Shown here one piece after another: positions 36,353-46,812 of a DNA stretch of 64,000 bases (position 1 is the stretch's first letter; every line of letters starts with the position of its first letter). The position numbers were made by a program, and so were the translations under genes. Source of the stretch: Candidatus Babeliales bacterium (lineage in GTDB: Bacteria > Babelota > Babeliae > Babelales > UASB340); the NCBI GenBank assembly GCA_023133515.1, contig JAGLWI010000009.1, positions 1 to 64,000 on the forward strand, given 5' to 3'. The notes below the pieces were generated by a model. That model ran no database searches and was not told the origin of the DNA. It worked only from the letters and a program-made list of their open reading frames with translations.

Positions 36353-38431
36353 ATGAGTAATTCAAATCCGAGAGATTTAAAAAAATATAGAAATATTGGC
36401 ATAATGGCTCACATTGATGCTGGAAAAACTACGGTTACAGAGAGAATTCTTTTTTATACCGGAGTATCTTACAAAATAGGTGAGGTTCATACTGGCGAAG
36501 CTATTATGGATTGGATGGCTCAAGAAAGAGAAAGAGGCATAACTATTACATCAGCAGCAACAACTTGTTTTTGGAATGATCATCATATAAATATTATTGA
36601 TACTCCTGGACATGTTGATTTTACAATCGAGGTAGAAAGATCTCTAAGGGTTTTGGATGGAAGTATTGCTGTATTTTGTGGAGTTGGTGGTGTTGAGCCG
36701 CAATCTGAAACTGTTTGGCGTCAGGCGGATAGGTATAAAGTTCCACGAATAGCTTTTGTAAATAAATTGGATAGAGTAGGTGCGGATTACTTTAATGTTA
36801 TAGCAGATATAGATGTAAAATTGCATGGTAATCCTTTATCTATGCAACTTCCGGTTGGTAAAGAAGAAAATTTTAAAGGAGTTATTGATCTTCTAACACG
36901 TAAAATGGTTGTTTTTGATAAAGAATCTTTAGGTGCAAAGCCTGAGTTTCTAGAGGTTCCTGAAGAGCATAAAGAAAAGGTGGATGAGTTAAGAGAAGCT
37001 ATTGTAGAGAGAGCTTGTGATTTTGATGATAATTTGGCGGAAAAATATTTAGATGGTGAGGATGTAACTATAGATGAGATTAAATCTGCAATACGTAAAG
37101 GAGTTTTAAAGCAGGAAATAACTCCAGTTTTTTGTGGATCAGCTCTTAAAAATAAAGGGGTCCAATTATTGTTGGATAGTGTTGTAGATTATCTTCCTTC
37201 GCCGTTAGATGTGCCAGCAGTAGAAGGAATAAATCCTGATACAAAAGAAAAAGAAGAGAGGGTTGCAGATCAAAATGTACCTTTTTGCGCTTTAGCTTTT
37301 AAGATAATGGTAGATCCTTTTGTTGGATCTTTGACTTTTGCCAGAATTTATTCGGGATCTTTAGATTCTGGTTCTTATGTTTATAATGCTTCAACTGGTA
37401 AAAAAGAAAGAGTAAGCCGTCTTTTAAAAATTCACGCTGATAAAAGAGAAGAAATAAAAAATGTTTTGGCTGGTGATATTGTTGCTATTGTAGGAATAAA
37501 AGAGGTTTCAACGGGTGACACGCTTTGTGATGAAAAACATCCTATTTTTTTAGAATCTATAGAGTTTCCTGAGCCTGTTGTAAGTGTTGCCATTGAGCCT
37601 AAGGGAAAAGGTGATTACGAAAAAATGACTCTTGCGTTAAGAAAATTAATGAAGGAGGATCCTTCTTTTAAATTTACTTTTGATGCTGAGACTGGGCAGA
37701 CAGTTATTTCTGGTATGGGAGAGTTGCATTTGGAAATTATAGTCGATAGGTTGCTTAGAGAGCATAAGGTTGATGCTAATGTTGGAAAGCCTCAAGTTGC
37801 ATATAAAGAAACCATTCAAAAACCTGTTCAATCTGAAGGAAAATTTATACGTCAGTCTGGTGGTCGTGGTCAATATGGACATGTTTGGCTTAAATTGGAG
37901 CCAATGGAGAGAGGGGCAGGATTTGAGTTTGAAAATGCTGTTGTAGGTGGTTCTATTCCAAGAGAATTTATTCCTGGAATATCAAAAGGTGTAAAAGAGG
38001 CTATGGGTAGCGGAATTTTGGCTAATTATCCTGTAGTAGATATTAAAGTGACAGTTTATGATGGTTCTTTTCATGAAGTTGACTCATCAGAATTGGCGTT
38101 TAAGATAGCTGCTTCAATGGCTTTTAAAGATGGTATGAAAAATGCATCTCCGGTATTATTAGAACCTATTTTTAAGATTGAGGCTGTGACTCCAGAAGAA
38201 TATATGGGAGATGTGATGGGGGATTTAAATTCTAGGAGAGGCAGAATTTTAGGAATGGAAGGTAGAAAAGGGGTACAGGTTATAACTGCAGAGGTTCCTC
38301 TATCTGAAATGTTTGGTTATACAACAGATTTGCGTTCCCTTACAAAAGGGCGAGCAAGTTCTTCAATGCAATTTGAAGTTTATAGGGAAGTGCCTAAGAG
38401 TGTTCAAGGGATTATAGTAGGGGAAAAATAA
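36353..38431 (+). CDS. fusA: elongation factor G
   Basis: Translocation GTPase. G domain motifs: AHIDAGKTT (19-27), the switch region [25 protein letters not shown], and GSALKNKG. Domains II to V follow, with [14 protein letters not shown] and the domain IV loop region and ending in a conserved [22 protein letters not shown]. At 692 residues it has normal length. It is preceded by an AGGTAAAGTAA site and followed by tuf after 41 bases. Confidence 0.98.
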   Translation: MSNSNPRDLKKYRNIGIMAHIDAGKTTVTERILFYTGVSYKIGEVHTGEAIMDWMAQERERGITITSAATTCFWNDHHINIIDTPGHVDFTIEVERSLRVLDGSIAVFCGVGGVEPQSETVWRQADRYKVPRIAFVNKLDRVGADYFNVIADIDVKLHGNPLSMQLPVGKEENFKGVIDLLTRKMVVFDKESLGAKPEFLEVPEEHKEKVDELREAIVERACDFDDNLAEKYLDGEDVTIDEIKSAIRKGVLKQEITPVFCGSALKNKGVQLLLDSVVDYLPSPLDVPAVEGINPDTKEKEERVADQNVPFCALAFKIMVDPFVGSLTFARIYSGSLDSGSYVYNASTGKKERVSRLLKIHADKREEIKNVLAGDIVAIVGIKEVSTGDTLCDEKHPIFLESIEFPEPVVSVAIEPKGKGDYEKMTLALRKLMKEDPSFKFTFDAETGQTVISGMGELHLEIIVDRLLREHKVDANVGKPQVAYKETIQKPVQSEGKFIRQSGGRGQYGHVWLKLEPMERGAGFEFENAVVGGSIPREFIPGISKGVKEAMGSGILANYPVVDIKVTVYDGSFHEVDSSELAFKIAASMAFKDGMKNASPVLLEPIFKIEAVTPEEYMGDVMGDLNSRRGRILGMEGRKGVQVITAEVPLSEMFGYTTDLRSLTKGRASSSMQFEVYREVPKSVQGIIVGEK

Positions 38432-38472
38432 TTTAATAATGTTGTTTATTGTGTTAGGAAGGATAATAAAAA

Positions 38473-39663
38473 ATGGCAAAAGGTGTTTTTGAAAGAAAAA
38501 AGCCACATTGTAATGTTGGTACAATTGGACACGTTGACCATGGTAAGACAACGTTGACGGCTGCTATTACAAAGGCTTTATCAGAAAAAGGGCAGGCTAC
38601 GTTTAAGGCTTTTGATCAGATAGATAATGCTCCTGAGGAAAAGGCTAGAGGTATTACTATTGCAGTTACACATGTTGAGTATGAAACAGATAAGCGTCAC
38701 TATGCACACGTTGACTGTCCAGGTCACGCTGACTATGTTAAAAATATGATTACTGGTGCAGCTCAGATGGATGGAGCAATTTTAGTTGTATCTGCAGCTG
38801 ATGGTCCTATGCCTCAAACAAGAGAGCATATTTTGTTGGCAAGGCAAGTTGGTGTTCCTTCGATTGTTGTTTATTTAAACAAGGTTGATATGGTTGATGA
38901 TCCAGGCTTGATTGATCTTGTAGAAGAGGAGATTCGTGAACTTCTAGTAAAATATGGTTTTCCAGGGGATAAGATTCCAATTGTAAAGGGATCAGCTCTT
39001 AAAGCATTAGAAGGTGATACAAGTGAAATTGGAATTCCATCAATTATAAAATTGCTTGAATCTGTTGATTCTTATATTCCAACGCCAGAACGTGATACAA
39101 AAAAACCATTTTTAATGCCAGTTGAGGATGTATTCTCAATATCTGGCAGAGGAACTGTTGTTACTGGACGTATCGAGAAAGGTATTATTAAGCTTGGAGA
39201 AGAAGTTGAGGTTGTTGGTTTTAGGGATACTGTAAAAACAACTGCAACTGGTATTGAGATGTTTAATAAAGAGATGAAAGAAGGAATGGCGGGTGATAAT
39301 ATTGGATTATTGTTGCGAGGTATAAAGAAAGAAGATGTAGAAAGAGGACAGGTTATTGCTGCGGTTGGTTCTATAACTCCTCATAAAAAATTTAAAGCAC
39401 AAATAGTTACTTTGTCTAAGGAAGAAGGTGGAAGACATACTCCATTTTTTAATGGTTACAGGCCTCAATTTTACTTTAGAACAACTGATGTTACAGGAAC
39501 TATAACTCTTCCAGAAGGTAGAGAGATGATTATGCCTGGAGATGAAGTTGGTGTGGATATTGAGCTTGTTAGCAATATAGCAATGGATAAAGAATTGAAA
39601 TTTGCTATCCGTGAGGGTGGAAGAACTGTTGGAGCTGGAATTGTTACAGAAATTATTGAATAA
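38473..39663 (+). CDS. tuf: elongation factor Tu
   Basis: Delivers aminoacyl-tRNA to the ribosome. GTPase motifs GHVDHGKTT (19-27), [16 protein letters not shown] and GSALKALEG are present, as is the effector region [14 protein letters not shown]. Domains 2 and 3 follow with [14 protein letters not shown] and [10 protein letters not shown]. The length of 396 is standard. It lies between fusA and rpsJ, its usual place. Only one tuf copy is seen in the window. Confidence 0.98.
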   Translation: MAKGVFERKKPHCNVGTIGHVDHGKTTLTAAITKALSEKGQATFKAFDQIDNAPEEKARGITIAVTHVEYETDKRHYAHVDCPGHADYVKNMITGAAQMDGAILVVSAADGPMPQTREHILLARQVGVPSIVVYLNKVDMVDDPGLIDLVEEEIRELLVKYGFPGDKIPIVKGSALKALEGDTSEIGIPSIIKLLESVDSYIPTPERDTKKPFLMPVEDVFSISGRGTVVTGRIEKGIIKLGEEVEVVGFRDTVKTTATGIEMFNKEMKEGMAGDNIGLLLRGIKKEDVERGQVIAAVGSITPHKKFKAQIVTLSKEEGGRHTPFFNGYRPQFYFRTTDVTGTITLPEGREMIMPGDEVGVDIELVSNIAMDKELKFAIREGGRTVGAGIVTEIIE

Positions 39664-39684
39664 TTTAGTAAGGTAGTGATTTTA

Positions 39685-39990
39685 ATGAAAAAAGAAAAGA
39701 TACGATTAACATTAAAATCTTATGATCATCAGTTGTTAGATAGTGCTGTAAAACAGATTGTTTTGACTGTAAGAAGAACGGGGTCTGGTATTTTGGGTCC
39801 TGTTCCTCTACCAAACAGAAAGAAGTGTTTTACTGTATTGAGGTCTCCACATGTTGATAAAAAGTCGAGAGAGCAGTTTGAATTGACTACTCATAAGCGT
39901 ATTTTGGATATTCTCTCTCCTTCTGAACAAACGATGGATGCTTTGATGAAATTAAATATTTCTGCTGGTGTAGATGTTGAGATTAAATAG
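39685..39990 (+). CDS. rpsJ: 30S ribosomal protein S10
   Basis: The ATG at 39685 gives a 101-residue protein, the family length, with AAGG about 11 bases upstream; an in-frame GTG at 39676 would lie next to that site. Signatures are [27 protein letters not shown], and [22 protein letters not shown]10 is part of the 30S head and also an antitermination factor with NusB. It opens the S10 section of the supercluster. Confidence 0.97.
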   Translation: MKKEKIRLTLKSYDHQLLDSAVKQIVLTVRRTGSGILGPVPLPNRKKCFTVLRSPHVDKKSREQFELTTHKRILDILSPSEQTMDALMKLNISAGVDVEIK

Positions 39991-40026
39991 TGAGATTAAA
40001 TAGAATGATTTGCAAGAGGCTTTGTC

Positions 40027-40650
40027 ATGCTAAGTAGAATTTTTGGTAAAAAAATGGGAATGACGCAAATTTTTATTCAAGATGGTAAAGTTATTCCTGT
40101 TACTGTAATTGATATTGCAAATTTGTTTGTGACACAGATCAAGACTATGCAAAAGGATGGATATTCAGCTTTGCAGCTTGGATTATTGAGAAATCGATAT
40201 AATAAACTTCCTTTTGATATAAACTGGTGTAAAAATAAAAAGAAGTATTTTTTGCATTTAAAAGAATTAAAAATTAATGAGGATGAATTAGAAAAAGTTA
40301 AAATTGGGCATAAAATTACACTTGAAAATGTTGATATAGAAAAAGAGGTTATAGTAAAGGTTACTAGTAATAGTAAAGGATTAGGTTTTCAAGGAGTTGT
40401 AAAGCGTTGGGGATTTAGTGGAGGTCCTAGTAGCCATGGATCTAATTTTCATCGTATACCTGGTTCTATAGGTACAATCTGTTCGCAAGGAAAAGTTTAC
40501 AAAGGGAAAAAAATGCCTGGGCAATGCGGCAGCAAGCAGATTACAATTAAAGGTTTAAAAATTATAGAATTGGACAAAAAGGGTGGTTATTTGTATGTTA
40601 ATGGCGCTGTTCCTGGAAAAAAGAATTCGCTAGTAGTTATTAGCAAGTAA
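40027..40650 (+). CDS. rplC: 50S ribosomal protein L3
   Basis: Binds near the peptidyl transferase centre. The 207 residues include [23 protein letters not shown], the loop [26 protein letters not shown] (with the methylated Gln position preserved nearby in [16 protein letters not shown]), and [20 protein letters not shown]. It precedes rplD by ten bases. The order rpsJ-rplC-rplD is canonical. Confidence 0.97.
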   Translation: MLSRIFGKKMGMTQIFIQDGKVIPVTVIDIANLFVTQIKTMQKDGYSALQLGLLRNRYNKLPFDINWCKNKKKYFLHLKELKINEDELEKVKIGHKITLENVDIEKEVIVKVTSNSKGLGFQGVVKRWGFSGGPSSHGSNFHRIPGSIGTICSQGKVYKGKKMPGQCGSKQITIKGLKIIELDKKGGYLYVNGAVPGKKNSLVVISK

Positions 40651-40660
40651 GGATAAGTTT

Positions 40661-41314
40661 ATGAATCGAATACCTGTTTTTGATTCGCAAGGTAAAGGAC
40701 AAGATAATTTGGAATTTGATTTTCAAATTAAACAAAAAAAATATAGTCCTAATAATTTTTCTTGTGCTATAAAAATTTTACGTCAAGGTTGGCGACAAGG
40801 AACAGTTTGTTGTAAAGGCCGTAGTGATGTATCTTTTTCTAAAAGAAAGCCTTGGAAACAAAAAGGAACTGGTAGGGCCAGAGCGGGAATGGCAAGTTCT
40901 CCTTTGTGGAGAAAAGGTGGAGTTGTTTTTGGTCCACAACAACGTACTAAAAAATTATCGATAAATCGTAAGCAAATTAAATTAGCTTTGAATAACGTTT
41001 TTCATAGTTTACTTTTAGAAGATGTTAATAAAAGAAATATATGTTGTTTGGATTTTGATCTTAAAAATGAAGGCAAGCCTTGTAGTAAGATTGCTTTTAA
41101 TGTTTTGAAAAAAATTGGAATTGAGAAAAAAAATATTGCAATGTTTTTACCTTTTCGAGATGAGTTAAATTATTTGTCTTTTAGAAATATTGGAAATGTT
41201 AAGATTTTTTATTTTGATCAACCAAATGCTTTTGACTTGAGTAATAGTAATTGTTGGATTTTTTTGAAAAAAGATTGTGATTTATTTAAAAAGATGGTTT
41301 CAAAATGGAATTGA
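40661..41314 (+). CDS. rplD: 50S ribosomal protein L4
   Basis: L4 reaches into the exit tunnel and, in some bacteria, represses the S10 operon. The 217-residue sequence has the tunnel loop [20 protein letters not shown] and [16 protein letters not shown], followed by the [13 protein letters not shown] helix. The C-terminal half is divergent and rich in Phe and Lys. Its last ten bases overlap the start of rplW, so the two are coupled. Confidence 0.95.
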   Translation: MNRIPVFDSQGKGQDNLEFDFQIKQKKYSPNNFSCAIKILRQGWRQGTVCCKGRSDVSFSKRKPWKQKGTGRARAGMASSPLWRKGGVVFGPQQRTKKLSINRKQIKLALNNVFHSLLLEDVNKRNICCLDFDLKNEGKPCSKIAFNVLKKIGIEKKNIAMFLPFRDELNYLSFRNIGNVKIFYFDQPNAFDLSNSNCWIFLKKDCDLFKKMVSKWN

Positions 41315-41655
41315 GTGTTTACGAAATTATAAAAAAAAGAATATTAACTGAGAAAAGTGATGAACTTTTCAAAAAATTTGGAAAGTTGACTTTTGAGGTT
41401 TATAAGAATGCTAATAAAGTGATGATAAGAAATGCAATTGAGAAGATTTGGAATGTAAAAGTTGAAAATGTGAGAGTTATTTCGTGTCCTGGTAAAGCTA
41501 AATCTTTTGGAAAAAAAATTTTTAAGACCTCTGGTAAAAAGAAGGCCATTATAACCTTGAAAAAAGGATATAAGATTGATTTACCTAGCCATTATGAAAC
41601 GATGGGTGTATCAGAAGGTAAGGCCAAAAAAAAGCAAGACGTAGAGGGAAAATAA
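41305..41655 (+). CDS. rplW: 50S ribosomal protein L23
   Basis: Lies at the tunnel exit and docks SRP and trigger factor. The 116 residues show the family pattern: [48 protein letters not shown] and a Lys-rich loop [27 protein letters not shown]. It is somewhat longer at the C-terminus than the common 95-100 residues because of a charged tail. It starts inside the rplD stop region. Confidence 0.93.
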   Translation: MELSVYEIIKKRILTEKSDELFKKFGKLTFEVYKNANKVMIRNAIEKIWNVKVENVRVISCPGKAKSFGKKIFKTSGKKKAIITLKKGYKIDLPSHYETMGVSEGKAKKKQDVEGK

Positions 41656-41656
41656 T

Positions 41657-42472
41657 ATGGCAATAGTTACTAGAAAACCTAGAAGTTCTTCTTTGCGAGG
41701 ACAACAGTTTTTAGATTTTAAGGAATTGACTAAAAAAAAGCCAGAAAAAAGTTTACTTGCTCCTTTGCCTAAAAAGGCTGGCAGAAATGCTTATGGTCGT
41801 ATTACTGTTCGCCATCGAGGGGGTGGAGCAAAGAGGAAGTATCGAATAATAGATTTTAAACGATCACAAAAAGACGTTGCAGGAGTTGTATCTGCTTTTG
41901 AATATGATCCCAATAGAAATGTTTTTATTGTTTTGATTAAATATAAAAATGGTGCAAAATGTTATATTTTAAAACCTGATGGTTTGAATATAGGTGATGA
42001 GATTTTTGCGGGTACTAAAGCTGAGGCGAAAGTTGGAAATTGTTTATCATTGAAAAATATTCCTGTAGGTTTTTTTATTCATAATGTTGAAATTATTCCT
42101 GGTCAAGGTGGAAAGATTGCGAGAGGTGCTGGTTGTTCTGTTCAGCTTCTTGGAAAAGAAGGGAGTCTTGCAATTCTTAAAATGCCATCAGGAGAGACAC
42201 GAACGGTTTGTCTTGATTGTTTGGCAACTATAGGTGCTCTTTCAAACGCAGATCGCAAGAATATAACATTGGGAAAGGCTGGTAGAACGAGGCATTTGGG
42301 ATGGCGACCGTCTGTTCGTGGTATGGCGATGAATCCTGTGGATCATCCTCATGGAGGAGGAGAAGGACGTTCAAAGTCTGGGTCTCACCCTGTAACTCCG
42401 TGGGGAAAATCTTGTAAGGGAGCGAGAACGAGACGTAGAAAAAGTACGGCTATATTGAAGAGAAGAAAATAG
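41657..42472 (+). CDS. rplB: 50S ribosomal protein L2
   Basis: One of the most conserved 23S rRNA-binding proteins, near the peptidyl transferase centre. The 271 residues include [57 protein letters not shown] and the catalytic-region loop [22 protein letters not shown], in which the functionally important His is kept. It starts one base after rplW, consistent with the same transcript. Confidence 0.98.
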   Translation: MAIVTRKPRSSSLRGQQFLDFKELTKKKPEKSLLAPLPKKAGRNAYGRITVRHRGGGAKRKYRIIDFKRSQKDVAGVVSAFEYDPNRNVFIVLIKYKNGAKCYILKPDGLNIGDEIFAGTKAEAKVGNCLSLKNIPVGFFIHNVEIIPGQGGKIARGAGCSVQLLGKEGSLAILKMPSGETRTVCLDCLATIGALSNADRKNITLGKAGRTRHLGWRPSVRGMAMNPVDHPHGGGEGRSKSGSHPVTPWGKSCKGARTRRRKSTAILKRRK

Positions 42473-42512
42473 ATTTATTTTTAAAGATTTATGTAAAAAG
42501 CAGAGGATGTTG

Positions 42513-42812
42513 ATGTCAAGATCTATACGAAAAGGCCCTTATATTGACCAAACATTATTGGTAAAAGTAAAAAAAGCAAAAGAATCAACAGAAAGGAAGC
42601 CAATAAAAACGTGGAGAAGAGGAAGTATGGTTACTCCTGATCTTGTAGGTCTTACAATTGCTGTTCACGATGGTAGAAAATTTGTATCTGTTTTTATTAC
42701 AGAAAATATGGTAGGACATTATCTTGGAGAATTTGCTCCAACAAGAATATTTAGGTTGCATAGTGGGCAGCGTAAAGCTGGAGCACTTGGGGCTAAGGGT
42801 GGAGCAAAGTAA
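42513..42812 (+). CDS. rpsS: 30S ribosomal protein S19
   Basis: I choose the ATG at 42513 because AGAGG lies six bases upstream; an ATG at 42507 touches that site. This gives a 99-residue protein starting [12 protein letters not shown], with [31 protein letters not shown] and [12 protein letters not shown], all typical of S19. It is followed by a 95-base spacer before rplV, longer than most gaps in the cluster. Confidence 0.97.
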   Translation: MSRSIRKGPYIDQTLLVKVKKAKESTERKPIKTWRRGSMVTPDLVGLTIAVHDGRKFVSVFITENMVGHYLGEFAPTRIFRLHSGQRKAGALGAKGGAK

Positions 42813-42907
42813 TTTTGAGCTTATTATACTAAATGAGATGTTAATTTATTTGTTAAAAGTAAGTTTTAATATTTTAAAAAAATAGAAATTGAAAAAAGGT
42901 TTGAATC

Positions 42908-43258
42908 ATGCTTGTAAAAGCTAAAAGTAAATATATACGCGTTTCACCTAAAAAACTTAGAGCAATTGTTGATGTTATTAGGGGATATTCGGCTGATAAA
43001 GCGATTATGGTGTTGAAAAATTGTAGTTTGAAAAGATCCGAGCCTATTGAAAAATTGATTTTTTCTGCTTTTTCGAATGGAAAAAATTTGTCTTCTGATG
43101 TTAAACAAATGAGTGATCTTTTTATTAAGGATATTAGGGTTGATGTTGGGCCTGTTATTAAATATTTTAAACCTGGTGCAATGGGTAGGGCTTCTACGCA
43201 AAGAAAAAGATTAAGTCATTTACAAGTTGTTTTGGAAACAAAAGATAATAAAAAATAG
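42908..43258 (+). CDS. rplV: 50S ribosomal protein L22
   Basis: Tunnel-wall protein of 116 residues. It opens AKSKYIRVSPKKLRAIVDVIRG, has the helix PIEKLIFSAFSNG, the strand IKDIRVDVGPVIKYFKPGAMGRAS, and the closing SHLQVVLE. The hairpin loop region (residues around 85-95) is intact. AAAGG lies about eight bases before the ATG at 42908. Confidence 0.96.
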   Translation: MLVKAKSKYIRVSPKKLRAIVDVIRGYSADKAIMVLKNCSLKRSEPIEKLIFSAFSNGKNLSSDVKQMSDLFIKDIRVDVGPVIKYFKPGAMGRASTQRKRLSHLQVVLETKDNKK

Positions 43259-43324
43259 AAATGGAGAAGGGATATTGAAAGATAAAGGTGTTATTAAATT
43301 TGAAAAATTTATTAGAGGTGTCAT

Positions 43325-43945
43325 GTGGGACAAAAAGTTCATCCATTAGGTTTTAGATTAGGTATTTTTGAAGATTGGCATGCTCATTGGTTTGCCAAAC
43401 GATCTTACGGTTCTGAATTGTTGGAAGACTTACAAATTAGAAAGTTTTTAAAAGAACAATTAAATGATTCTTTTATTGATAAAGTTGTAATAGAAAAGGC
43501 TGGAGAGAATATTCGGTTAATTGTTTATTCTTCAAGACCTGGATTTATTATTGGGAAAAAGGGTGCGGGGATAGACCGATTAAAAAAAGATTTTTATGAA
43601 AAGTTCAAAAAGAATGTTGATATTTCAGTTCAGGAAGTAAGAGTATATGCTTTGAGTGCTGCATTAGTGGCAAAAGGCATAGCAGAGCAATTAGAAAAAC
43701 GAGTTAGTTTTAAGCGAGCAATGAAAAAAGCTGCTTTTGCAACAATGAAAAGTGGTGCTAAGGGAATAAAGATTTGTTGTGCTGGTCGTTTAGGTGGAAC
43801 TGAGATTGCTAGAAGCGAATGGCTTAGGGTTGGTTCTGTTCCTTTGCATACTTTACGCTCTAATGTAGATTTTGCTTTAGCTGAGGCTAAAACTACCTAT
43901 GGAATGATCGGTGTAAAAGTGTGGATTTGTAAGGGAGAGTACTAA
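43325..43945 (+). CDS. rpsC: 30S ribosomal protein S3
   Basis: Start is a GTG at 43325, giving the standard MGQKVHPLGFRLG; AGAGGTG lies just upstream and the ATG two bases earlier is out of frame. The KH domain appears as RPGFIIGKKGAGIDRLKKDF and the C-terminal domain as AMKKAAFATMKSGAKGIKICCAGRLGGTEIARSEW and TLRSNVDFALAEAKTTYGMIGVKVWI. The length is 206 residues, slightly shorter than E. coli S3 at the C-terminus. Confidence 0.96.
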   Translation: MGQKVHPLGFRLGIFEDWHAHWFAKRSYGSELLEDLQIRKFLKEQLNDSFIDKVVIEKAGENIRLIVYSSRPGFIIGKKGAGIDRLKKDFYEKFKKNVDISVQEVRVYALSAALVAKGIAEQLEKRVSFKRAMKKAAFATMKSGAKGIKICCAGRLGGTEIARSEWLRVGSVPLHTLRSNVDFALAEAKTTYGMIGVKVWICKGEY

Positions 43946-43987
43946 TTATCATATTTAAAAATTGTTAATAATTAGGAAGAGATAAGC

Positions 43988-44419
43988 ATGTTAATGCCAA
44001 AGAAAACTAAATATAGAAAAATTCGAAAGGGAAAAGTTAGGGGTATTTCAAAAGCAAGAAAGATTGTTTTTGGAGATTATGCTCTTATTGCAGTAGAATC
44101 TGGATGGTTGACAGCGAGGCAGATTGAGTCTGCGAGAGTAACAATGGGAAGAAGATTAAAGAAAGTCGGTGAATTATTTTTAAGAGTGTTTCCAGATAAA
44201 CCGGTTACAAAAAAACCTGCAGAAACTAGAATGGGAAAAGGGAAGGGAAATCCAGAGTTTTGGGTTTGTGTAGTAAAAAGAGGAAAAGTTTTGTTTGAAG
44301 TAAAAGATCTTGATAAGCAGACAGCTAAAAATGTTTTGTGTTCAGCTTCTTATAAAATTCCTATGAAGACTAGGTTTATAACTAAAAAAGAACAGATTGA
44401 TAGTGAGATAACACTATGA
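43988..44419 (+). CDS. rplP: 50S ribosomal protein L16
   Basis: Contacts the A-site tRNA. The 143 residues include MPKKTKYRKIRKGK, the SGWLTARQIESARVTMGRRLKKVG helix and RVFPDKPVTKKPAETRMGKGKGNPEFWVCVVKRGKVLFE. The ATG at 43988 has GGAAGA seven bases before it; a second ATG at 43994 would shorten the protein by two residues. The stop overlaps the rpmC start by four bases (ATGA). Confidence 0.97.
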   Translation: MLMPKKTKYRKIRKGKVRGISKARKIVFGDYALIAVESGWLTARQIESARVTMGRRLKKVGELFLRVFPDKPVTKKPAETRMGKGKGNPEFWVCVVKRGKVLFEVKDLDKQTAKNVLCSASYKIPMKTRFITKKEQIDSEITL

Positions 44420-44637
44420 AAAAAGATGAAATGAAAAAAATGGATTCTAATTCTTTGAAAAAAGAAGTAGAAAAATTAAAAAAAGAACTTTTCAATTTAC
44501 GTTTAAATATAGCAATTGGAGATGTAAAAGATTATTCTCAGTTTAAAAAAATACGAAATGATATTGCTCGGTGTTTGACTTTTTTGAATCAAACGATGAA
44601 AATAAGTGGAGTGAAACATAATGATCAAAAAGATTAA
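44416..44637 (+). CDS. rpmC: 50S ribosomal protein L29
   Basis: Small two-helix protein at the tunnel exit. The 73 residues show LKKEVEKLKKELFNLRLNIAIGDVKDYSQFKKIRNDIARCLTFL, which follows the L29 pattern but is more divergent than its neighbours at the N-terminus. It overlaps rplP by four bases and rpsQ by 17, so all three are coupled. Confidence 0.9.
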   Translation: MKKDEMKKMDSNSLKKEVEKLKKELFNLRLNIAIGDVKDYSQFKKIRNDIARCLTFLNQTMKISGVKHNDQKD

Positions 44638-44902
44638 AAAAGATTTAGTTACTAAAACAAAAGGACATGCTTTAACCGGTCAAGTAATTACTGATAGTAT
44701 GGAAAAAACGATAGTAGTCAAAGTAAATAGAATATTTAAACATCCTTTTTTTGGAAAAGCTGTTACTTGTTCAAAAAAATATAAAGTACACGATGAAAAT
44801 GATAAGGCAAAAGTTGGAGATTTGGTTGAAATTGTTGAGAGTAGACCTATTTCGAAGACGAAACACATGGTTTTAAAATCCATTTTAAAAAAAGCTGTTT
44901 AA
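44621..44902 (+). CDS. rpsQ: 30S ribosomal protein S17
   Basis: OB-fold protein binding 16S rRNA. After a short basic N-terminal extension, the sequence ALTGQVITDSMEKTIVVKVNRIFKHPFFGKAVT and KYKVHDENDKAKVGDLVEIVESRPISKTKH is typical of S17. Length 93 residues. The start at 44621 lies inside the 3' end of rpmC. Confidence 0.95.
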   Translation: MIKKIKKDLVTKTKGHALTGQVITDSMEKTIVVKVNRIFKHPFFGKAVTCSKKYKVHDENDKAKVGDLVEIVESRPISKTKHMVLKSILKKAV

Positions 44903-44913
44903 AAGGATAATTA

Positions 44914-45282
44914 ATGATTCAAAAGCAAACAATGTTAGTAGTTGCAGATAATTCTGGTGCAAAAAGGTTAATGGTTATCCATGTTTCAGGTGGAACAAGA
45001 AAGCGATTTGCAACAGTTGGAGATATTGTGAAGGTTACTGTAAAAAAGGCCATTCCAGGTGGTACGGTTAAAAAAGGTGAGATTCATAATGCCGTTGTTG
45101 TTAGAACTAAAAAGGAAGTTCGTCGTTTTGATGGAAGTTATATTAGGTTTGATGATAATGCTGCAGTAATTGTGGATAAAGATAAAAAGCCTATTGGAAC
45201 GCGTATGTTTGGACCTGTTGCGAGAGAGTTGAGAGCATTAGGGTATTTGAAAGTTATATCGTTAGCTCCTGAAGTTTTGTAG
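44914..45282 (+). CDS. rplN: 50S ribosomal protein L14
   Basis: 122-residue beta-barrel protein at the subunit interface. [61 protein letters not shown] and [25 protein letters not shown] match the family almost without gaps. An AAAGGA site precedes the ATG. Confidence 0.98.
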   Translation: MIQKQTMLVVADNSGAKRLMVIHVSGGTRKRFATVGDIVKVTVKKAIPGGTVKKGEIHNAVVVRTKKEVRRFDGSYIRFDDNAAVIVDKDKKPIGTRMFGPVARELRALGYLKVISLAPEVL

Positions 45283-45298
45283 TAAGATTGGATATTGA

Positions 45299-45613
45299 AT
45301 GTTAAACAGAGTAAAAAAAAATGATACGGTTGTTGTCATCTCTGGAAGAGATAAGGGAAAACAAGGACAGGTTATCAAAGTTGATTCTAAAAAGAAATTG
45401 ATTCTTGTGAAAGATGTTGGAGTGGTTACTCGACATATTAAAGCGAGAAAATCTGGAGAAAAAAGTAGAATTGCAAAAGAAGAAGGTTTTATTACTTTTT
45501 GTAAGGTAATGCCTGTTTGTCCTTCTTGTAAGAAGGCTTGTAGAATTCAGACAAAATTTTTGGAAGATAGAAAGAAAACGCGAATTTGTCATCGTTGTAA
45601 AGAGGCTTTTTAG
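45299..45613 (+). CDS. rplX: 50S ribosomal protein L24 (with zinc ribbon)
   Basis: KOW-domain protein that starts large-subunit assembly. Residues 1-60 hold the KOW motif VISGRDKGKQGQVIKVDSKKKLILVKDVGVVTRHIK. The C-terminal part has two CxxC pairs (CPSC and CHRC) around TKFLEDRKKTRI, the zinc-ribbon form found in many bacteria. Length 104 residues. Spacing to rplN is 16 bases. Confidence 0.95.
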   Translation: MLNRVKKNDTVVVISGRDKGKQGQVIKVDSKKKLILVKDVGVVTRHIKARKSGEKSRIAKEEGFITFCKVMPVCPSCKKACRIQTKFLEDRKKTRICHRCKEAF

Positions 45614-45629
45614 TTAGGGTTAGTTTGCT

Positions 45630-46172
45630 ATGGAAGCGAGATTAGAAAAATTATATAAAGAAAAAATTAAGTTAAAATTGTTGGAAGAGCTTAATTTGAA
45701 GAATTTAATGCAGGTACCTAAAATTTCTAAGATAGTTTTAAATATGGGTGTAAAAGATGCAGTGGCTGATAGCAAGGTGCTTAACTTAGTTAAAGACGTT
45801 ATAACGCAGATTGTAGGACAGGCTGCAGTGACTACTAGTGCTAAAAAATCAATAGCTGGATTTAAATTACGAGAAGGTATGCCTATAGGAGTAAGGGTTA
45901 CTTTAAGAAGAAAAAGGATGTATGATTTTTTGGATAAATTTATCAATATTGCATTACCAAGAGTTAGAGATTTTCATGGATTTGCACAAAAATTTGATGG
46001 GAATGGAAATCTGAATGTGGGGATAAAAGATTGGATGGTTTTTCCTGAAGTCGACTATGACAAAGTTGATAAAATTAGAGGTTTAAATGTTACTATCCAA
46101 ACCACAGCTAAATCAGATGAGCAAGCTCTTGCTCTTTTAAAGAGTTTTAATATGCCGTTTGGGAAAGAATAG
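45630..46172 (+). CDS. rplE: 50S ribosomal protein L5
   Basis: Binds 5S rRNA and contacts P-site tRNA. The 180 residues include IKLKLLEELNLKNLMQVPKISKIVLNMGV, the loop ITQIVGQAAVTTSAKKSIAGFKLREGMPIGVRVTLRR and PRVRDFHGF, ending GLNVTIQTTAKSDEQALALLKSFNMPF. It follows rplX by 16 bases. Confidence 0.97.
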   Translation: MEARLEKLYKEKIKLKLLEELNLKNLMQVPKISKIVLNMGVKDAVADSKVLNLVKDVITQIVGQAAVTTSAKKSIAGFKLREGMPIGVRVTLRRKRMYDFLDKFINIALPRVRDFHGFAQKFDGNGNLNVGIKDWMVFPEVDYDKVDKIRGLNVTIQTTAKSDEQALALLKSFNMPFGKE

Positions 46173-46198
46173 AATAAGGATTTATAAAGGCTTGTAAT

Positions 46199-46384
46199 AT
46201 GGCTAGAAAAGCATTAATAGAAAAAGCAAAAATGATACCAAAGTTTTCAACACGTAAACGTAATAGATGTAAAGTATGTGGAAGACCTCGTGGTTTTATG
46301 AGGGATTTTTTATTGTGTAGAATTTGTTTTAGAAAATTTGCACTAGAAGGGTTACTTCCCGGAGTCAAGAAAACAAGCTGGTAA
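46199..46384 (+). CDS. rpsN: 30S ribosomal protein S14, zinc-binding type
   Basis: This is the short S14 type of 61 residues, with the zinc ligands C24, C27, C40 and C43 (CKVC and CRIC) and the conserved [31 protein letters not shown] end. S14 completes the 30S head. The order rplE-rpsN-rpsH is canonical. Confidence 0.97.
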   Translation: MARKALIEKAKMIPKFSTRKRNRCKVCGRPRGFMRDFLLCRICFRKFALEGLLPGVKKTSW

Positions 46385-46404
46385 ATTTTGGAAGGACAAT
46401 TGAT

Positions 46405-46800
46405 ATGTCAGTGGATGTTGTAGGTGATTTTTTAACTATTATACGAAACGCGATAAAGGTTTATAAAAGATCTGTTGTTGCTCCTAATTCAAAATTAAAA
46501 GAAGGGATAGCAAAGGTTTTAAAAGAAGAGGGATTTATTCGTGATTTTAAAGTAAATGAAGATGAGGTTGGAAAGAAATTTTTGACTGTATATTTAAAAT
46601 ATATAAAAGGATCGCCCTCAATTAATGAAATAGTTCGTATAAGTAAGCCTAGCCGTCGTTGTTATGAAAGGTTAAATAAAATTACACCTGTTGTTGGAGG
46701 GTTAGGAATTTCTATTTTGAGCACAAGTTCGGGTGTTATGACGGATCGGCAATCTAAAAAATTGTCTGTTGGCGGCGAAGTAATTTGTCATGTTTGGTGA
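46405..46800 (+). CDS. rpsH: 30S ribosomal protein S8
   Basis: 16S rRNA-binding protein, the translational repressor of the spc operon in E. coli. The 131 residues have VGDFLTIIRNAIKV, LKEEGFIRDFKV, ISKPSRRCYERLNKITPVVGGLGISILSTSSGVMTDRQSKKLSVGGEVICHVW. An AAGGA site lies before the ATG at 46405. Confidence 0.97.
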   Translation: MSVDVVGDFLTIIRNAIKVYKRSVVAPNSKLKEGIAKVLKEEGFIRDFKVNEDEVGKKFLTVYLKYIKGSPSINEIVRISKPSRRCYERLNKITPVVGGLGISILSTSSGVMTDRQSKKLSVGGEVICHVW

Positions 46801-46812
46801 GGACAAAAAGAT